Shown in pieces: positions 38,178 through 46,142 of a DNA stretch of 64,000 nucleotides. The notes under the pieces are model-generated. The model saw only the letters and a program-made list of their open reading frames with translations. It made no database searches and was not told the origin of the DNA. Within the stretch, counting starts at the first letter, position 1. Every line of letters starts with the position of its first letter. This DNA is from Streptomyces varsoviensis (GTDB taxonomy: Bacteria; Actinomycetota; Actinomycetes; Streptomycetales; Streptomycetaceae): NCBI RefSeq assembly GCF_000718635.1, contig NZ_JOBF01000002.1, forward strand, positions 186,001 through 250,000, in the 5' to 3' direction. A program made the position numbers and the translations under genes.

Positions 38178-40132
38178 CCACGGCTGACGAGCTTGATCGC
38201 GCCGTCACGGACCCGATCGGCTTGATCACAGACCTCGTCACTGATCTCGAAAAGGGCCTCGGCGCCGAGAGGATCCGGGCCGTGGTCACCGCGGTCGCGG
38301 GCGGCCGAGCGAAGTCGCGCCAGCTGGCCAAGGCCCTGGCGATGCGGTCCGCCGTCCTGACCGACGGCCGGTCCCCGGCGCCCCGGGCCATCGGCGATCT
38401 ACTTATCGAGCTCCGCAAGGCCGGCGCCTCGGCGATCGCGGCACCGGTCTGCGCGGGGTGCGGCAAGCATCTGCGAACCCTCCAGCGCAAGGGCCAGGAC
38501 TGGTACTGCTCGGTCTGCGGGCAGGAGAGAGCCGAGTGCACCACCTGCGGGAACGTCCGACGCGTCAGCTTCCGGGACCGCAAGGGCCTGCCCCGCTGCA
38601 AGATGTGTCCCGACCACGACGACCGTGATCCAGCCGCGGTCGTCCACGAACTGATCACCGCGATCGCCCCGGGCGCCGACCGTGACGCGGTCGCCGAGGC
38701 CCTCCGCCGGTCGGCACCCCACCGTCCTCACTATCTCCAGAGAGTGGTCTGGGCCCTGGAGGAGAACCCTCGCCTGCTGACCGGGGAGGGACACCTGGCG
38801 CCGCATCGCGCCATCCTGCGGTTCATCGACCTGCTGCACGAGGCCGGGGTCGCCGGGATCGTCCGGCCCGCCTGCCCTCGCTGCCACCGGGTGGTCCGCA
38901 TCGACAAGCCGCTCGACGGGCAGCGAGTCTGCCGCAACTGCATCGCCAAGTCCCGCTTCGAAGAATGCGTACGCTGTGGTGCCCGGCGCGAGCCGGCCAC
39001 CCGCGACGCCGAGGGGCGACCACTGTGTCCGAGCTGCCTGGTCAGGGACCCGGCGAACCTGGAGACCTGCATCGTCTGCGGCGAGTCGCGCATGGTCAGC
39101 AGCCGCACTGCGGATGGGCCGATCTGCCCGAACTGCCGTCCCCTGCCCATCCTGCTCTGCACGATCTGCGGCCGCACCGCACCCTGCATGCTCTCGAAGC
39201 TCACCGGCCTGCCCCGCTGCGGCGGCTGTGACAGGCGCCAAGCTCACTGCACCGTCTGCGGACGAATGCGCGGCATCCACTCGGGCACCGCCGACGCCCC
39301 CGTCTGCGGCCCCTGCACCACGCCGGACGCCGAGCTCTGGCGTCCCTGTCCCACCTGCGGACAAGCCGAGCGGCTACACGCGCCGGGACCGTGCCCTCGC
39401 TGCACCCTCAAGCAGCGGCTCCACGAACTCCTCGCCGATGACACCGGCTCCATAAACCCGAAGCTCCAGTCCCTTCACGACGCCTTGGCCGATACCGAAC
39501 GGGCCGGCACCGCGATGCGCTGGCTCTCCAAGGGCATCGTCTCCACCGTCCTGTCCGATCTCGGCTCCGGCCGCCGGCCTCTGACCCATGAGGCCCTGGA
39601 CGAGCTCCCTGAAGGCAAGGCCGTCGAGCACATCCGCAGCGTTCTCGTCGCCACCGGAGTCCTGCTCCGGCGGGACGAGCAGATGGTCCGTCTCGAACGG
39701 CACGTGAAGGACCTCGTCGCCTCCCACGCAACGGCCGAGGGCAGGAATATCCTGCACCGTTACGCGACGTGGCATCTCCTGCGTCGGCTTCGCCGACGCA
39801 GCCGCGGCAAGGAGATCACGCACTACCAGCTCGCGGGCGCACGGCAACATCTGCGGGCGGCCGTCCATCTCCTGGACTGGCTCGAAGAGCAGAGTCTGAC
39901 TCTTTCGACCTGCCGTCAGGCCGACCTTGAACGCTGGATGACCCGCGATGACGCCCGCCACCGCCGGGAGGCAGGCCACTTCGTGCGCTGGGCCCTTTCC
40001 CAGAAGATCGCCCGCGATCTCAGCTTCCCGGCCGTCAGATGGAACGGCCCCGCCCAGGCGATGGACGACGAAGCCCGCTGGGGCACCGCCCGCCGCCTGC
40101 TGCATGACGACACCCTCACTCCCGTTATGTAG
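38174..40132 (+). CDS. Zinc-ribbon-rich recombinase-like protein, probably C-terminally truncated
   Basis: A 652-aa protein starting at TTG 38174. Between residues about 95 and 415 there are around nine CxxC pairs with zinc-ribbon spacing (CAGCGKH, CTTCGNVRR, CVRCGARRE, CIVCGES, CTICGRT, CTVCGRM, CPTCGQAER). The C-terminal 200 residues (HYQLAGARQHLRAAVHLLDW, FVRWALSQKIARDLSF) resemble the N-terminal DNA-binding part of tyrosine recombinases found in such arrays. It ends abruptly with TLTPVM and a stop, before any Arg or Tyr catalytic box, so the catalytic domain seems lost. Confidence 0.65.
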   Translation: MTTADELDRAVTDPIGLITDLVTDLEKGLGAERIRAVVTAVAGGRAKSRQLAKALAMRSAVLTDGRSPAPRAIGDLLIELRKAGASAIAAPVCAGCGKHLRTLQRKGQDWYCSVCGQERAECTTCGNVRRVSFRDRKGLPRCKMCPDHDDRDPAAVVHELITAIAPGADRDAVAEALRRSAPHRPHYLQRVVWALEENPRLLTGEGHLAPHRAILRFIDLLHEAGVAGIVRPACPRCHRVVRIDKPLDGQRVCRNCIAKSRFEECVRCGARREPATRDAEGRPLCPSCLVRDPANLETCIVCGESRMVSSRTADGPICPNCRPLPILLCTICGRTAPCMLSKLTGLPRCGGCDRRQAHCTVCGRMRGIHSGTADAPVCGPCTTPDAELWRPCPTCGQAERLHAPGPCPRCTLKQRLHELLADDTGSINPKLQSLHDALADTERAGTAMRWLSKGIVSTVLSDLGSGRRPLTHEALDELPEGKAVEHIRSVLVATGVLLRRDEQMVRLERHVKDLVASHATAEGRNILHRYATWHLLRRLRRRSRGKEITHYQLAGARQHLRAAVHLLDWLEEQSLTLSTCRQADLERWMTRDDARHRREAGHFVRWALSQKIARDLSFPAVRWNGPAQAMDDEARWGTARRLLHDDTLTPVM

Positions 40133-40342
40133 TTAGTCAACCTGTCTCCGGGGCGTGGTGTCTCATTAGGGTGGACGCACCGAGGGGTTGACGTAGTCGC
40201 GGTCTCGCCTCACGGAGGCCCTGGAGCCGTGAACGCTGAGCGGTGCGTCACACTCGCCGGCGACACGCAGTAAAACCGCTGGTCACGCCCTGTAGCCGGG
40301 CCAGGATGGGCCGTGTGTCCCCCGGATGCAGGAAGGATGGTC

Positions 40343-40659
40343 ATGACTCTGCTGCCCACATTGACCCCGTCCAACGCCAAGCCGCCCTGGAAAAGGCCGC
40401 CGCGGTCCGCAGGGAACGCGGTGCTGTGCTCGCCGACTTGAAGGGCGGACGCATCGGCTTGAAGGAAGTCCTCGACCGGCAGGACGACGTAATCGGCAAG
40501 ACACATGTCAAGAGGCTGTTGGCGGCGTTGCCGGGCATCGGCAAGACCCGCGCCATGCAGTTGCTAGACGAGATCGGCGTCTCCGAGCGTCGCCGTGTGC
40601 AGGGCCTCGGGCACCGTCAGCGCGAGAAGCTGCTCACACTGTTCCCGCACCAGCGTTGA
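40343..40659 (+). pseudogene. mihF: mihF-like integration host factor paralogue, frameshifted
   Basis: The sequence from ATG 40343 (AGGAAGGA upstream) reads MTLLPTLTP and then loses the frame. The frame one base over continues QRQAALEKAAAVRRERGAVL, VIGKTHVKRLLAALPGIGKT and SERRRVQGLGHRQREKLL to TGA. This matches actinobacterial IHF (mihF/sIHF): a helix bundle with a helix-two-turn-helix and the LPGxGK motif. One C seems missing at 40365-40368. The main chromosomal mihF is normally elsewhere, so this is probably an extra copy beside a recombinase array. Confidence 0.7.
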
Positions 40660-41176
40660 GCTTGCCCTACCGTTCTAGCGCGGGCCCACGCCGACCAGGG
40701 AGGGCCGGGGGCTGTCGCCGACGAAGTGGTCCGCCGCGCCCCGGCCGCGCGGAGGCGCGGAGGCCATACTCAACATCGCGGTCAGCTGATGCCCCGCCGC
40801 CTGACCCGGCCCCGCTGCTACTGAGGGTTTCGGCTCAGGGTGACGCTTCGTCGGTGTGGTGACGTTGATCCGGTGAAGCCAGCGTGCGTCAACTGGCTTA
40901 TGGACGTGACCTGTTGGGCTATTCCGGGCGGCCTCCTCCGGTGGCAGGATCGTGGGCGAGTGAACGGTACACAGCGGAGATCCTGCCCGGGATGTTCCCG
41001 GGGCCGTGGCCCTAAGGGCACGGGCGGATCGGCTGGCGAGGACGGCGCACCGGGCCCGGCGGCCCCTCCTGCCGAGGGGCGGCAGGTGGGTGTCGGGCCG
41101 CGGCACCTGCCGCGTTCAGTCGGCCCGAGGGGGGCCGCCGGGGCAGGGCTGCACCCCCAGAAGGGGGATGCTCCTC
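40660..41176. other. Long intergenic region between the recombinase array and the cargo
   Basis: No gene with a convincing start or family is seen on either strand. The final part (41130-41176) is the leader of the secreted glycine-rich protein. It probably contains the promoter of that gene and perhaps the right edge of the first element. No tRNA recognised. Confidence 0.35.
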
Positions 41177-42493
41177 ATGTCACACACCACTCTTCCCGCG
41201 CGTTGTGCCGGGTCAGCACCATCCGGGCGGCGCCGGGGCAGCCTGCGCAGGCGGCTGACCGGGCTGGCGCTGCCCGGCACGATGGCGCTCGCGCTCGTCG
41301 GCGCGGGCCTGATCGCGTTCGCGCCGGCGGCTGAGGCCGCCACGACGGTGAACTTCTCCTACACCGGCAGCGCGCAGACCTTCACGGTGCCCGCCGGGGT
41401 GACCTCGATCAGTGTGGACGCCTTCGGTGCGCAGGGCGTGGCCGGGGCCTCGGGCGGTAACCCGGGCGGAAACGGCGGGGAGGCCCAGGGCACCCTGGCC
41501 GTCACGCCGGGAGCCGTGCTCCAGGTCAACGTCGGCGGATCGGGTGGCTACGGGGGTGCGGGCGCCGGAGCCCCAGGCACCCAGAGCGGGCTCAACGGCG
41601 GCGCCGGAGGGGGCGCCTCGGACGTACGCTCGGGCAGCTACGGCCTGGGTGACCGGCTGCTGGTGGCCGGCGGCGGAGGCGGCGGCAACTTCTACGGTCC
41701 CGGGGGACCGGGCAACGGCGGCACCGGAGGCGGCGCCAGCGGCACCGCCGGCGCCAACGGCAGCGGCGGAGCTGGCGGCGGCGGGGCAGGCACCGCCAGT
41801 GCCGGCGGCAGCGGCGGGGCCGGCGGCGCCGGTGCCGCGGCCGGGGCCAGCGGAGCATCAGGCACTGGAGGCGCGGGCGGCTCCGGTGCCGGCGGGACCT
41901 CCGGCTCCGGAGGCGCCGGAGGCGGCGGCGGAGGCGGCGGCTGGTTCGGCGGCGGCGGAGGCGGCGGCTTCCTCAATCCGTTCAACATGTCGTCCGTCGG
42001 CTCCGCAGGGGGCGGCGGAGGCAGCGGCTACGGTCCGGCCGGCACCGTCTTCAACACCGGCGTGCGCTCCGGCGACGGCGCGGTCGCCATCACCTACGAG
42101 CTCGCCGCGGACATCGACGTGAACGTCACGGCGCAGCCGCACCTGGGCATCCTGGTGCCCAACCTGACCTACACCCTGACCGCGCACAACCTCGGCCCGG
42201 CCGCCGTCACCTCGGCGACGATCACCGCGACCCTGCCGCCGGGTGCGAGCGCCACGAACCTGTCCGCCGGTTGCACCACCAGCGCGGGGACGGTGACCTG
42301 CACCTACGGGGCCATCGCCAACGGCGCGAGTGCGTCCAAGTCCTTCAGCATCCCGCTGAGTCTGCTGTCGCTGGGACCGGTATCGGTCACCGGCACGCGC
42401 ACCGCGTCCACCCCGGCCGATAACAACCCGGCCAACGACAGCGCCACGGCCACCTGCACCGTCATCTCCGTCATCCTGGCCACCTGCCCCTGA
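41177..42493 (+). CDS. Secreted glycine-rich protein with C-terminal DUF11 domain
   Basis: A 438-aa exported protein. After a basic N-terminus there is a signal peptide (LALPGTMALALVGAGLIAF, cleavage near AEA-A). A beta-type segment follows (VNFSYTGSAQTFTVPAGVTS), then about 170 residues that are mostly Gly/Ala/Ser (PE_PGRS-like composition), then a DUF11/conserved-repeat beta-sandwich (LTYTLTAHNLGPAAVTSATI, ADNNPANDSATATCTV). ATG 41177 is chosen because AAGGGGG lies 9 bases upstream. No LPxTG anchor is present. It probably sits on or near the cell surface as an adhesin-like or structural protein. Confidence 0.8.
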   Translation: MSHTTLPARCAGSAPSGRRRGSLRRRLTGLALPGTMALALVGAGLIAFAPAAEAATTVNFSYTGSAQTFTVPAGVTSISVDAFGAQGVAGASGGNPGGNGGEAQGTLAVTPGAVLQVNVGGSGGYGGAGAGAPGTQSGLNGGAGGGASDVRSGSYGLGDRLLVAGGGGGGNFYGPGGPGNGGTGGGASGTAGANGSGGAGGGGAGTASAGGSGGAGGAGAAAGASGASGTGGAGGSGAGGTSGSGGAGGGGGGGGWFGGGGGGGFLNPFNMSSVGSAGGGGGSGYGPAGTVFNTGVRSGDGAVAITYELAADIDVNVTAQPHLGILVPNLTYTLTAHNLGPAAVTSATITATLPPGASATNLSAGCTTSAGTVTCTYGAIANGASASKSFSIPLSLLSLGPVSVTGTRTASTPADNNPANDSATATCTVISVILATCP

Positions 42494-42514
42494 CACTCCC
42501 AGAAGGCTGAACAG

Positions 42515-42541
42515 GGTGGGCCCGCGCCCTGCGGGCCCACC
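42515..42541. terminator. Strong hairpin terminator after the glycine-rich gene
   Basis: GGTGGGCCCGC pairs with GCGGGCCCACC across GCCCT, an 11-bp perfect stem, 22 bases after the stop codon. No T run follows, as is common in Streptomyces terminators. Confidence 0.65.
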
Positions 42542-42550
42542 CCGGGTGCT

Positions 42551-42820
42551 GCGGAGTGGTGCTTCGCCACCGGCTGCCCCGCCTCCCAGAGTGTCACCTG
42601 CGGCACCGAAGGCCCCACCTCGCCCGTGGAGGAGACCACCGGCGCCGGCCAGTCGAGCCTGTCCTACGACTCGGGCAGCGACACCTACACCTACGTGTGG
42701 AAGACCGGCGGCACCTGGGCCAACACCTGCCGTGTCTTCCACCTCGGGCTGAACGACGGCAGCGACCACACCGCCAACTTCGAGTTCAGCTGCCCCGCCC
42801 CACACCTCGCGGTGCCCGGC
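42551..42820 (+). pseudogene. PxKF-domain fragment
   Basis: An open frame without a proper start encodes CGTEGPTSPVEETTGAGQSS, YDSGSDTYTYVWKTGGTW and CRVFHLGLNDGSDHTANFEF. This is the C-terminal part of a PxKF domain, which usually ends large secreted Ig-like surface proteins. The beginning of the gene is absent and the frame loses sense after about 42820. It is a remnant, probably of a surface protein related to the DUF11 gene. From here to 43131 nothing else is seen except the presumed promoter of the DUF6603 operon. Confidence 0.55.
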
Positions 42821-43131
42821 CCGGCCGGGCACCGCACTTCTGTGCCCAGCACGGCCCTGGCCATGGCGGCCGCAGCCGGGGTGGAGTACGGCGTGCTCTT
42901 GCAGGTGGTGTCGGAATGCGCTACGCCGACACGCCGAACGCGTCACTCGTTTGCCTTGAAATGTGGGCTAAGAGGGGCTGCGGCATTGCGTTCCGTTGCG
43001 CCTGGTCGTAATTCTGTAGCAGACGGCTCCAGGTGGATCCGCTGGCATGACATTGGCCACCCCGCCTTCAGTTTCATTCCTCGTATCGGCATTCCCCCGG
43101 GCTGTTCTCGGCATGGCCAGATTGGTGCCAG

Positions 43132-46125
43132 ATGTCTGCAGATGGCGTACAAGACGCAATGCAAAAAGGGCAGGGCAAGTCACTGTCCGATCTCGCCGAG
43201 CAGGTGGACGGACTGTTCTTGCCGGGCGACTGGGATTTTCATCTTCAGGACGTCTTCGTCAAGACGATCGACGGCTCGGGCTCTGACGACAAAGGGGGGT
43301 GGGTGGGAACAGCAGCCCTCAAGCGGTCAGACGCTCAGGCGGCGCGTCTGTCCCAGCTGTACGTCATCGGTGTGCCGGTGCCGAAGGGGGAAAAGGATGT
43401 CTGGCGCCATGTGGTCGTGGTGGATGTCGATGTGAACTTCGGTCTCAAGGACGTGCCGGTCGTGGGCCAGGCTCTGAAGCAGGTGACCATCAGGCATGTC
43501 AATCTGCTGTGCAACCGGGTGGTCCTCACGGAGCAGTCGTCCAAGAAACTCAACGAGCTCCTGAAGAAAGCCGGGGTGACCAAGTTCACCTTGCCGGTGC
43601 CGAAGTTCACCCAGTTTGACGACGATATCGCCATTGGTACGCACCTGCTGGTGACCTACGCGATCGGTTCGGCCGAGCAGCCGGCTCTGAGCGTGGATCT
43701 GGTGAAGGGGGATGGTAAGCGGGACCTGGTGGTCGGCGCGGGGGGCGGTGCGACGGGGGGCGGCTCGTCGTGGGGGAGTCTGAGCAAGGTCGCCAAGGGG
43801 GTGCGGCGCATCAATTTCGCCTATGTGCCGGCGGTGCCGGCAGCCAAGGGCAGCACGCCGGCCCGGCCGGGGCGGATCGTGGTGAGCGTGGACGCGGCGG
43901 GCGAGCTGGGGCCGCTGACGCTGGAATTCAAGGGTGCCGGGGTGATCTGCCCGGTGGATACCTTCACGCCGTCGGCGACCCTGAGCGGAGTCGGCGTCAG
44001 TTTCGTGTGGGGCACGGCGGAGCTGGGGATCCGGGTCGCCGGCGGGCTGGTGCTCAACCCGCTGGCGTGGGCCGACGACCATCTGGTGCAGCTGGACGGC
44101 GCGGTGATGGTGTACCTGCCCGCCATCGCGGCGACCGTGGCCGGGTCCTACCGGCAGATGAAGGGGCAGGACGACCCCTCGGTGTTCCTGTTCGGGGAAG
44201 TGGACTTCAGCCAGATGGTGGGGGGCGGGTTCGGGCCGCCGTGCTTCACGGTGCGGCGGGTGATGCTGGGCGGTGGCTACAACAGTGAGGTGCGGCTGCC
44301 GAAGCCCGATGAGGTGGAGAAGTTCCCGCTGGTGGCCGGGCTGACGGACGAAACGGCAGTGGGCAAGGACCCGACCCCGCTGCAGGTGCTGGACAAACTG
44401 ACGAGCGGCGATACGCCGTGGATCACACCGAAGGCCCAGAACTTCTGGGCGGCCGGCGGCCTGGAGTTCGAGACCTTCAAGATCTTGGCCAAGGTCTTGC
44501 TGCTGGTGGAATTCGGCAACGACTGGTCCGTGTCCGTTCTGGGACTGGTCACGCTCCAGTTGCCCCTGGACTCGAAGAATCCGGCCGCCAAACTCGTGGG
44601 CCAGCTTGCGGGACAGCTCGAACACCGCTCGGTGAAGGTGCAGCAGAAGGATGCGGGCGGCAAGGACGTCGCGGTCGGTGACGAAGAGACGGTGCTCACC
44701 GCATCGGTCGTGCTGGGCCTCAACTCGTACCTGTTCACCGAGGACGCCAAGTTGACGGGCGGGGTCGCGATGCGGGTGTGGACGCAAGGCCCTCATGAGG
44801 GCGATTTCGTGTTCACGCTCGGGGGGTACGCACCGAGCTACAAAGTGCCCGACCATTACCCCAATGTGCCGCGCGTGGGGGTGACGTTCAACATCGGCCC
44901 GGTGACGATGCGCGCCGAGGTGTATTTCGCGTTCACGCCGCGTGCGGTGATGGCCGGCGGAAACCTGTCGATGGTCCAAAACCTCGGCTGGCTGCGGTGG
45001 TGGCTGAATGTGCATGTGGACGGCTGGATCGACTGGGACCCGTTTACGGCGTATCTGACGCTGGGGGCATCGGTCGGCATCGCGGCAGACATCAACATCG
45101 GGCCCGTGCATGTGCGCCCGTCGGTGGAGCTCGGGGTCGACCTCGCCTTGTGGTGGTGCCCGGACTTCGGCGGCCACTGGAGCGTCTCGCTGTGGTTCGC
45201 CTCCATCTCGGGAGATTTCGGCAGCGACCTGCAAAAGAAACTCCCGGTCGACTGGGACCAGTTCAAGCGCACGGTCCCCAAGCCGGTCATCCTGCCCCGC
45301 AAAAACACCGAGCTGCCGGAAGAAGGCACGGCCGGCTCGAACAAGCCTGTCCCGGACCAGGACACCGCACCGATCGCGGGCGAGGAAGCCAACGGGCAGG
45401 CCATCAACGGTTCGCAGAACGGTTTCACGTTCTCGGCCACCATCCAGGCCCCGGCCAAGGAGGTGTACGTGTGCCCGCCCACCGGGGAGCCGGTGTGCAA
45501 GGCATCGATGACGGACGTGGTGCATATCCGGGAGATGGACCGCTCCGACGTCGCCTCACGGCTCGACGTGCAGTTCAGCTACCTGCCGCGCGAGGGCGAG
45601 CCGCTGCCGGCCGCCCACCCGGTCTTCCAGGACGCCTTCTGGGAGGCATGGACCTACAAACCCACCTACGCGAACCTGCCGTTCGCCAAATGGGGAGACC
45701 CGAAGGTGGAAGCGGCCAAGTCCACCTCGGACTTGGTGCCCCACCAGCTGACCGGCCTGGAGATCACGGTACCGGCGCCCACCGCGCGGTGTGCCGCAAG
45801 GCCCGACAACCGCCCGCTGCAGGCGGACGCGGCCGACATCGAAAAAGAGACCATCTATGCCTACGACGACGAGCGGGACGCCGGCATGCCGCTGACCGCG
45901 CAGGCGCCTGCCCAGGGCAGTGCCGCAGCGCTCTCGCCGGGAGCCGCCCATGTGGTCAAGGAGGGCATCGCCTCCTCGCCCATCCAGCAGACGCGCGGCC
46001 AGCTGTTCGAGGCGTTGAAGGGGGCGGGCTGCCTGCGGACGTCGAAGAACGACGGGCTCGACAGGTACGCACGTGAGGTGCTGACCACCTTGACCGATGA
46101 CCCGCTGCTGGACGCAGCGGCCTGA
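43132..46125 (+). CDS. DUF6603-domain protein, first gene of a six-gene operon
   Basis: A 997-aa protein without signal peptide or long hydrophobic helices. Residues about 250-720 match DUF6603 as I know it: SFVWGTAELGIRVAGGL, VFLFGEVDFSQMVGGG, GGGYNSEVRLPKPDEVEKFP, LTGGVAMRVWTQGPHEGDFV, LTLGGYAPSYKVPDHYP and FGGHWSVSLWFASISGDFG. The pattern is alternating beta strands, rich in Gly and aromatic residues, compatible with a large beta structure. The last 250 residues differ and are Pro/Ala-rich. The ATG has only a weak ribosome site; an ATG at 43159 is possible. The next gene starts 17 bases after its stop. Biochemical function of DUF6603 is unknown. Confidence 0.75.
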   Translation: MSADGVQDAMQKGQGKSLSDLAEQVDGLFLPGDWDFHLQDVFVKTIDGSGSDDKGGWVGTAALKRSDAQAARLSQLYVIGVPVPKGEKDVWRHVVVVDVDVNFGLKDVPVVGQALKQVTIRHVNLLCNRVVLTEQSSKKLNELLKKAGVTKFTLPVPKFTQFDDDIAIGTHLLVTYAIGSAEQPALSVDLVKGDGKRDLVVGAGGGATGGGSSWGSLSKVAKGVRRINFAYVPAVPAAKGSTPARPGRIVVSVDAAGELGPLTLEFKGAGVICPVDTFTPSATLSGVGVSFVWGTAELGIRVAGGLVLNPLAWADDHLVQLDGAVMVYLPAIAATVAGSYRQMKGQDDPSVFLFGEVDFSQMVGGGFGPPCFTVRRVMLGGGYNSEVRLPKPDEVEKFPLVAGLTDETAVGKDPTPLQVLDKLTSGDTPWITPKAQNFWAAGGLEFETFKILAKVLLLVEFGNDWSVSVLGLVTLQLPLDSKNPAAKLVGQLAGQLEHRSVKVQQKDAGGKDVAVGDEETVLTASVVLGLNSYLFTEDAKLTGGVAMRVWTQGPHEGDFVFTLGGYAPSYKVPDHYPNVPRVGVTFNIGPVTMRAEVYFAFTPRAVMAGGNLSMVQNLGWLRWWLNVHVDGWIDWDPFTAYLTLGASVGIAADINIGPVHVRPSVELGVDLALWWCPDFGGHWSVSLWFASISGDFGSDLQKKLPVDWDQFKRTVPKPVILPRKNTELPEEGTAGSNKPVPDQDTAPIAGEEANGQAINGSQNGFTFSATIQAPAKEVYVCPPTGEPVCKASMTDVVHIREMDRSDVASRLDVQFSYLPREGEPLPAAHPVFQDAFWEAWTYKPTYANLPFAKWGDPKVEAAKSTSDLVPHQLTGLEITVPAPTARCAARPDNRPLQADAADIEKETIYAYDDERDAGMPLTAQAPAQGSAAALSPGAAHVVKEGIASSPIQQTRGQLFEALKGAGCLRTSKNDGLDRYAREVLTTLTDDPLLDAAA

Positions 46126-46142
46126 CCGAGCTCGGAGCTGTG

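Noticed and set aside
33385..40132. Identification as a Tn554-family transposon
   Set aside because: The order and sizes of recombinases 1 and 2 plus a small protein are reminiscent, but there is an additional XerC/D-like recombinase and a zinc-ribbon protein, so a firm assignment is not justified.
40130..40160. Similarity between GTAGTTAGTC near 40131 and GTAGTCAGTC near 63942 as element ends
   Set aside because: The match is short and imperfect, and could be chance; no second copy supports it.
41592..41988. Possible CRISPR or tandem repeat array in the repetitive GGCGGC region
   Set aside because: The repeats are irregular Gly/Ala/Ser codons within the glycine-rich coding sequence, with no constant repeat or spacer length.
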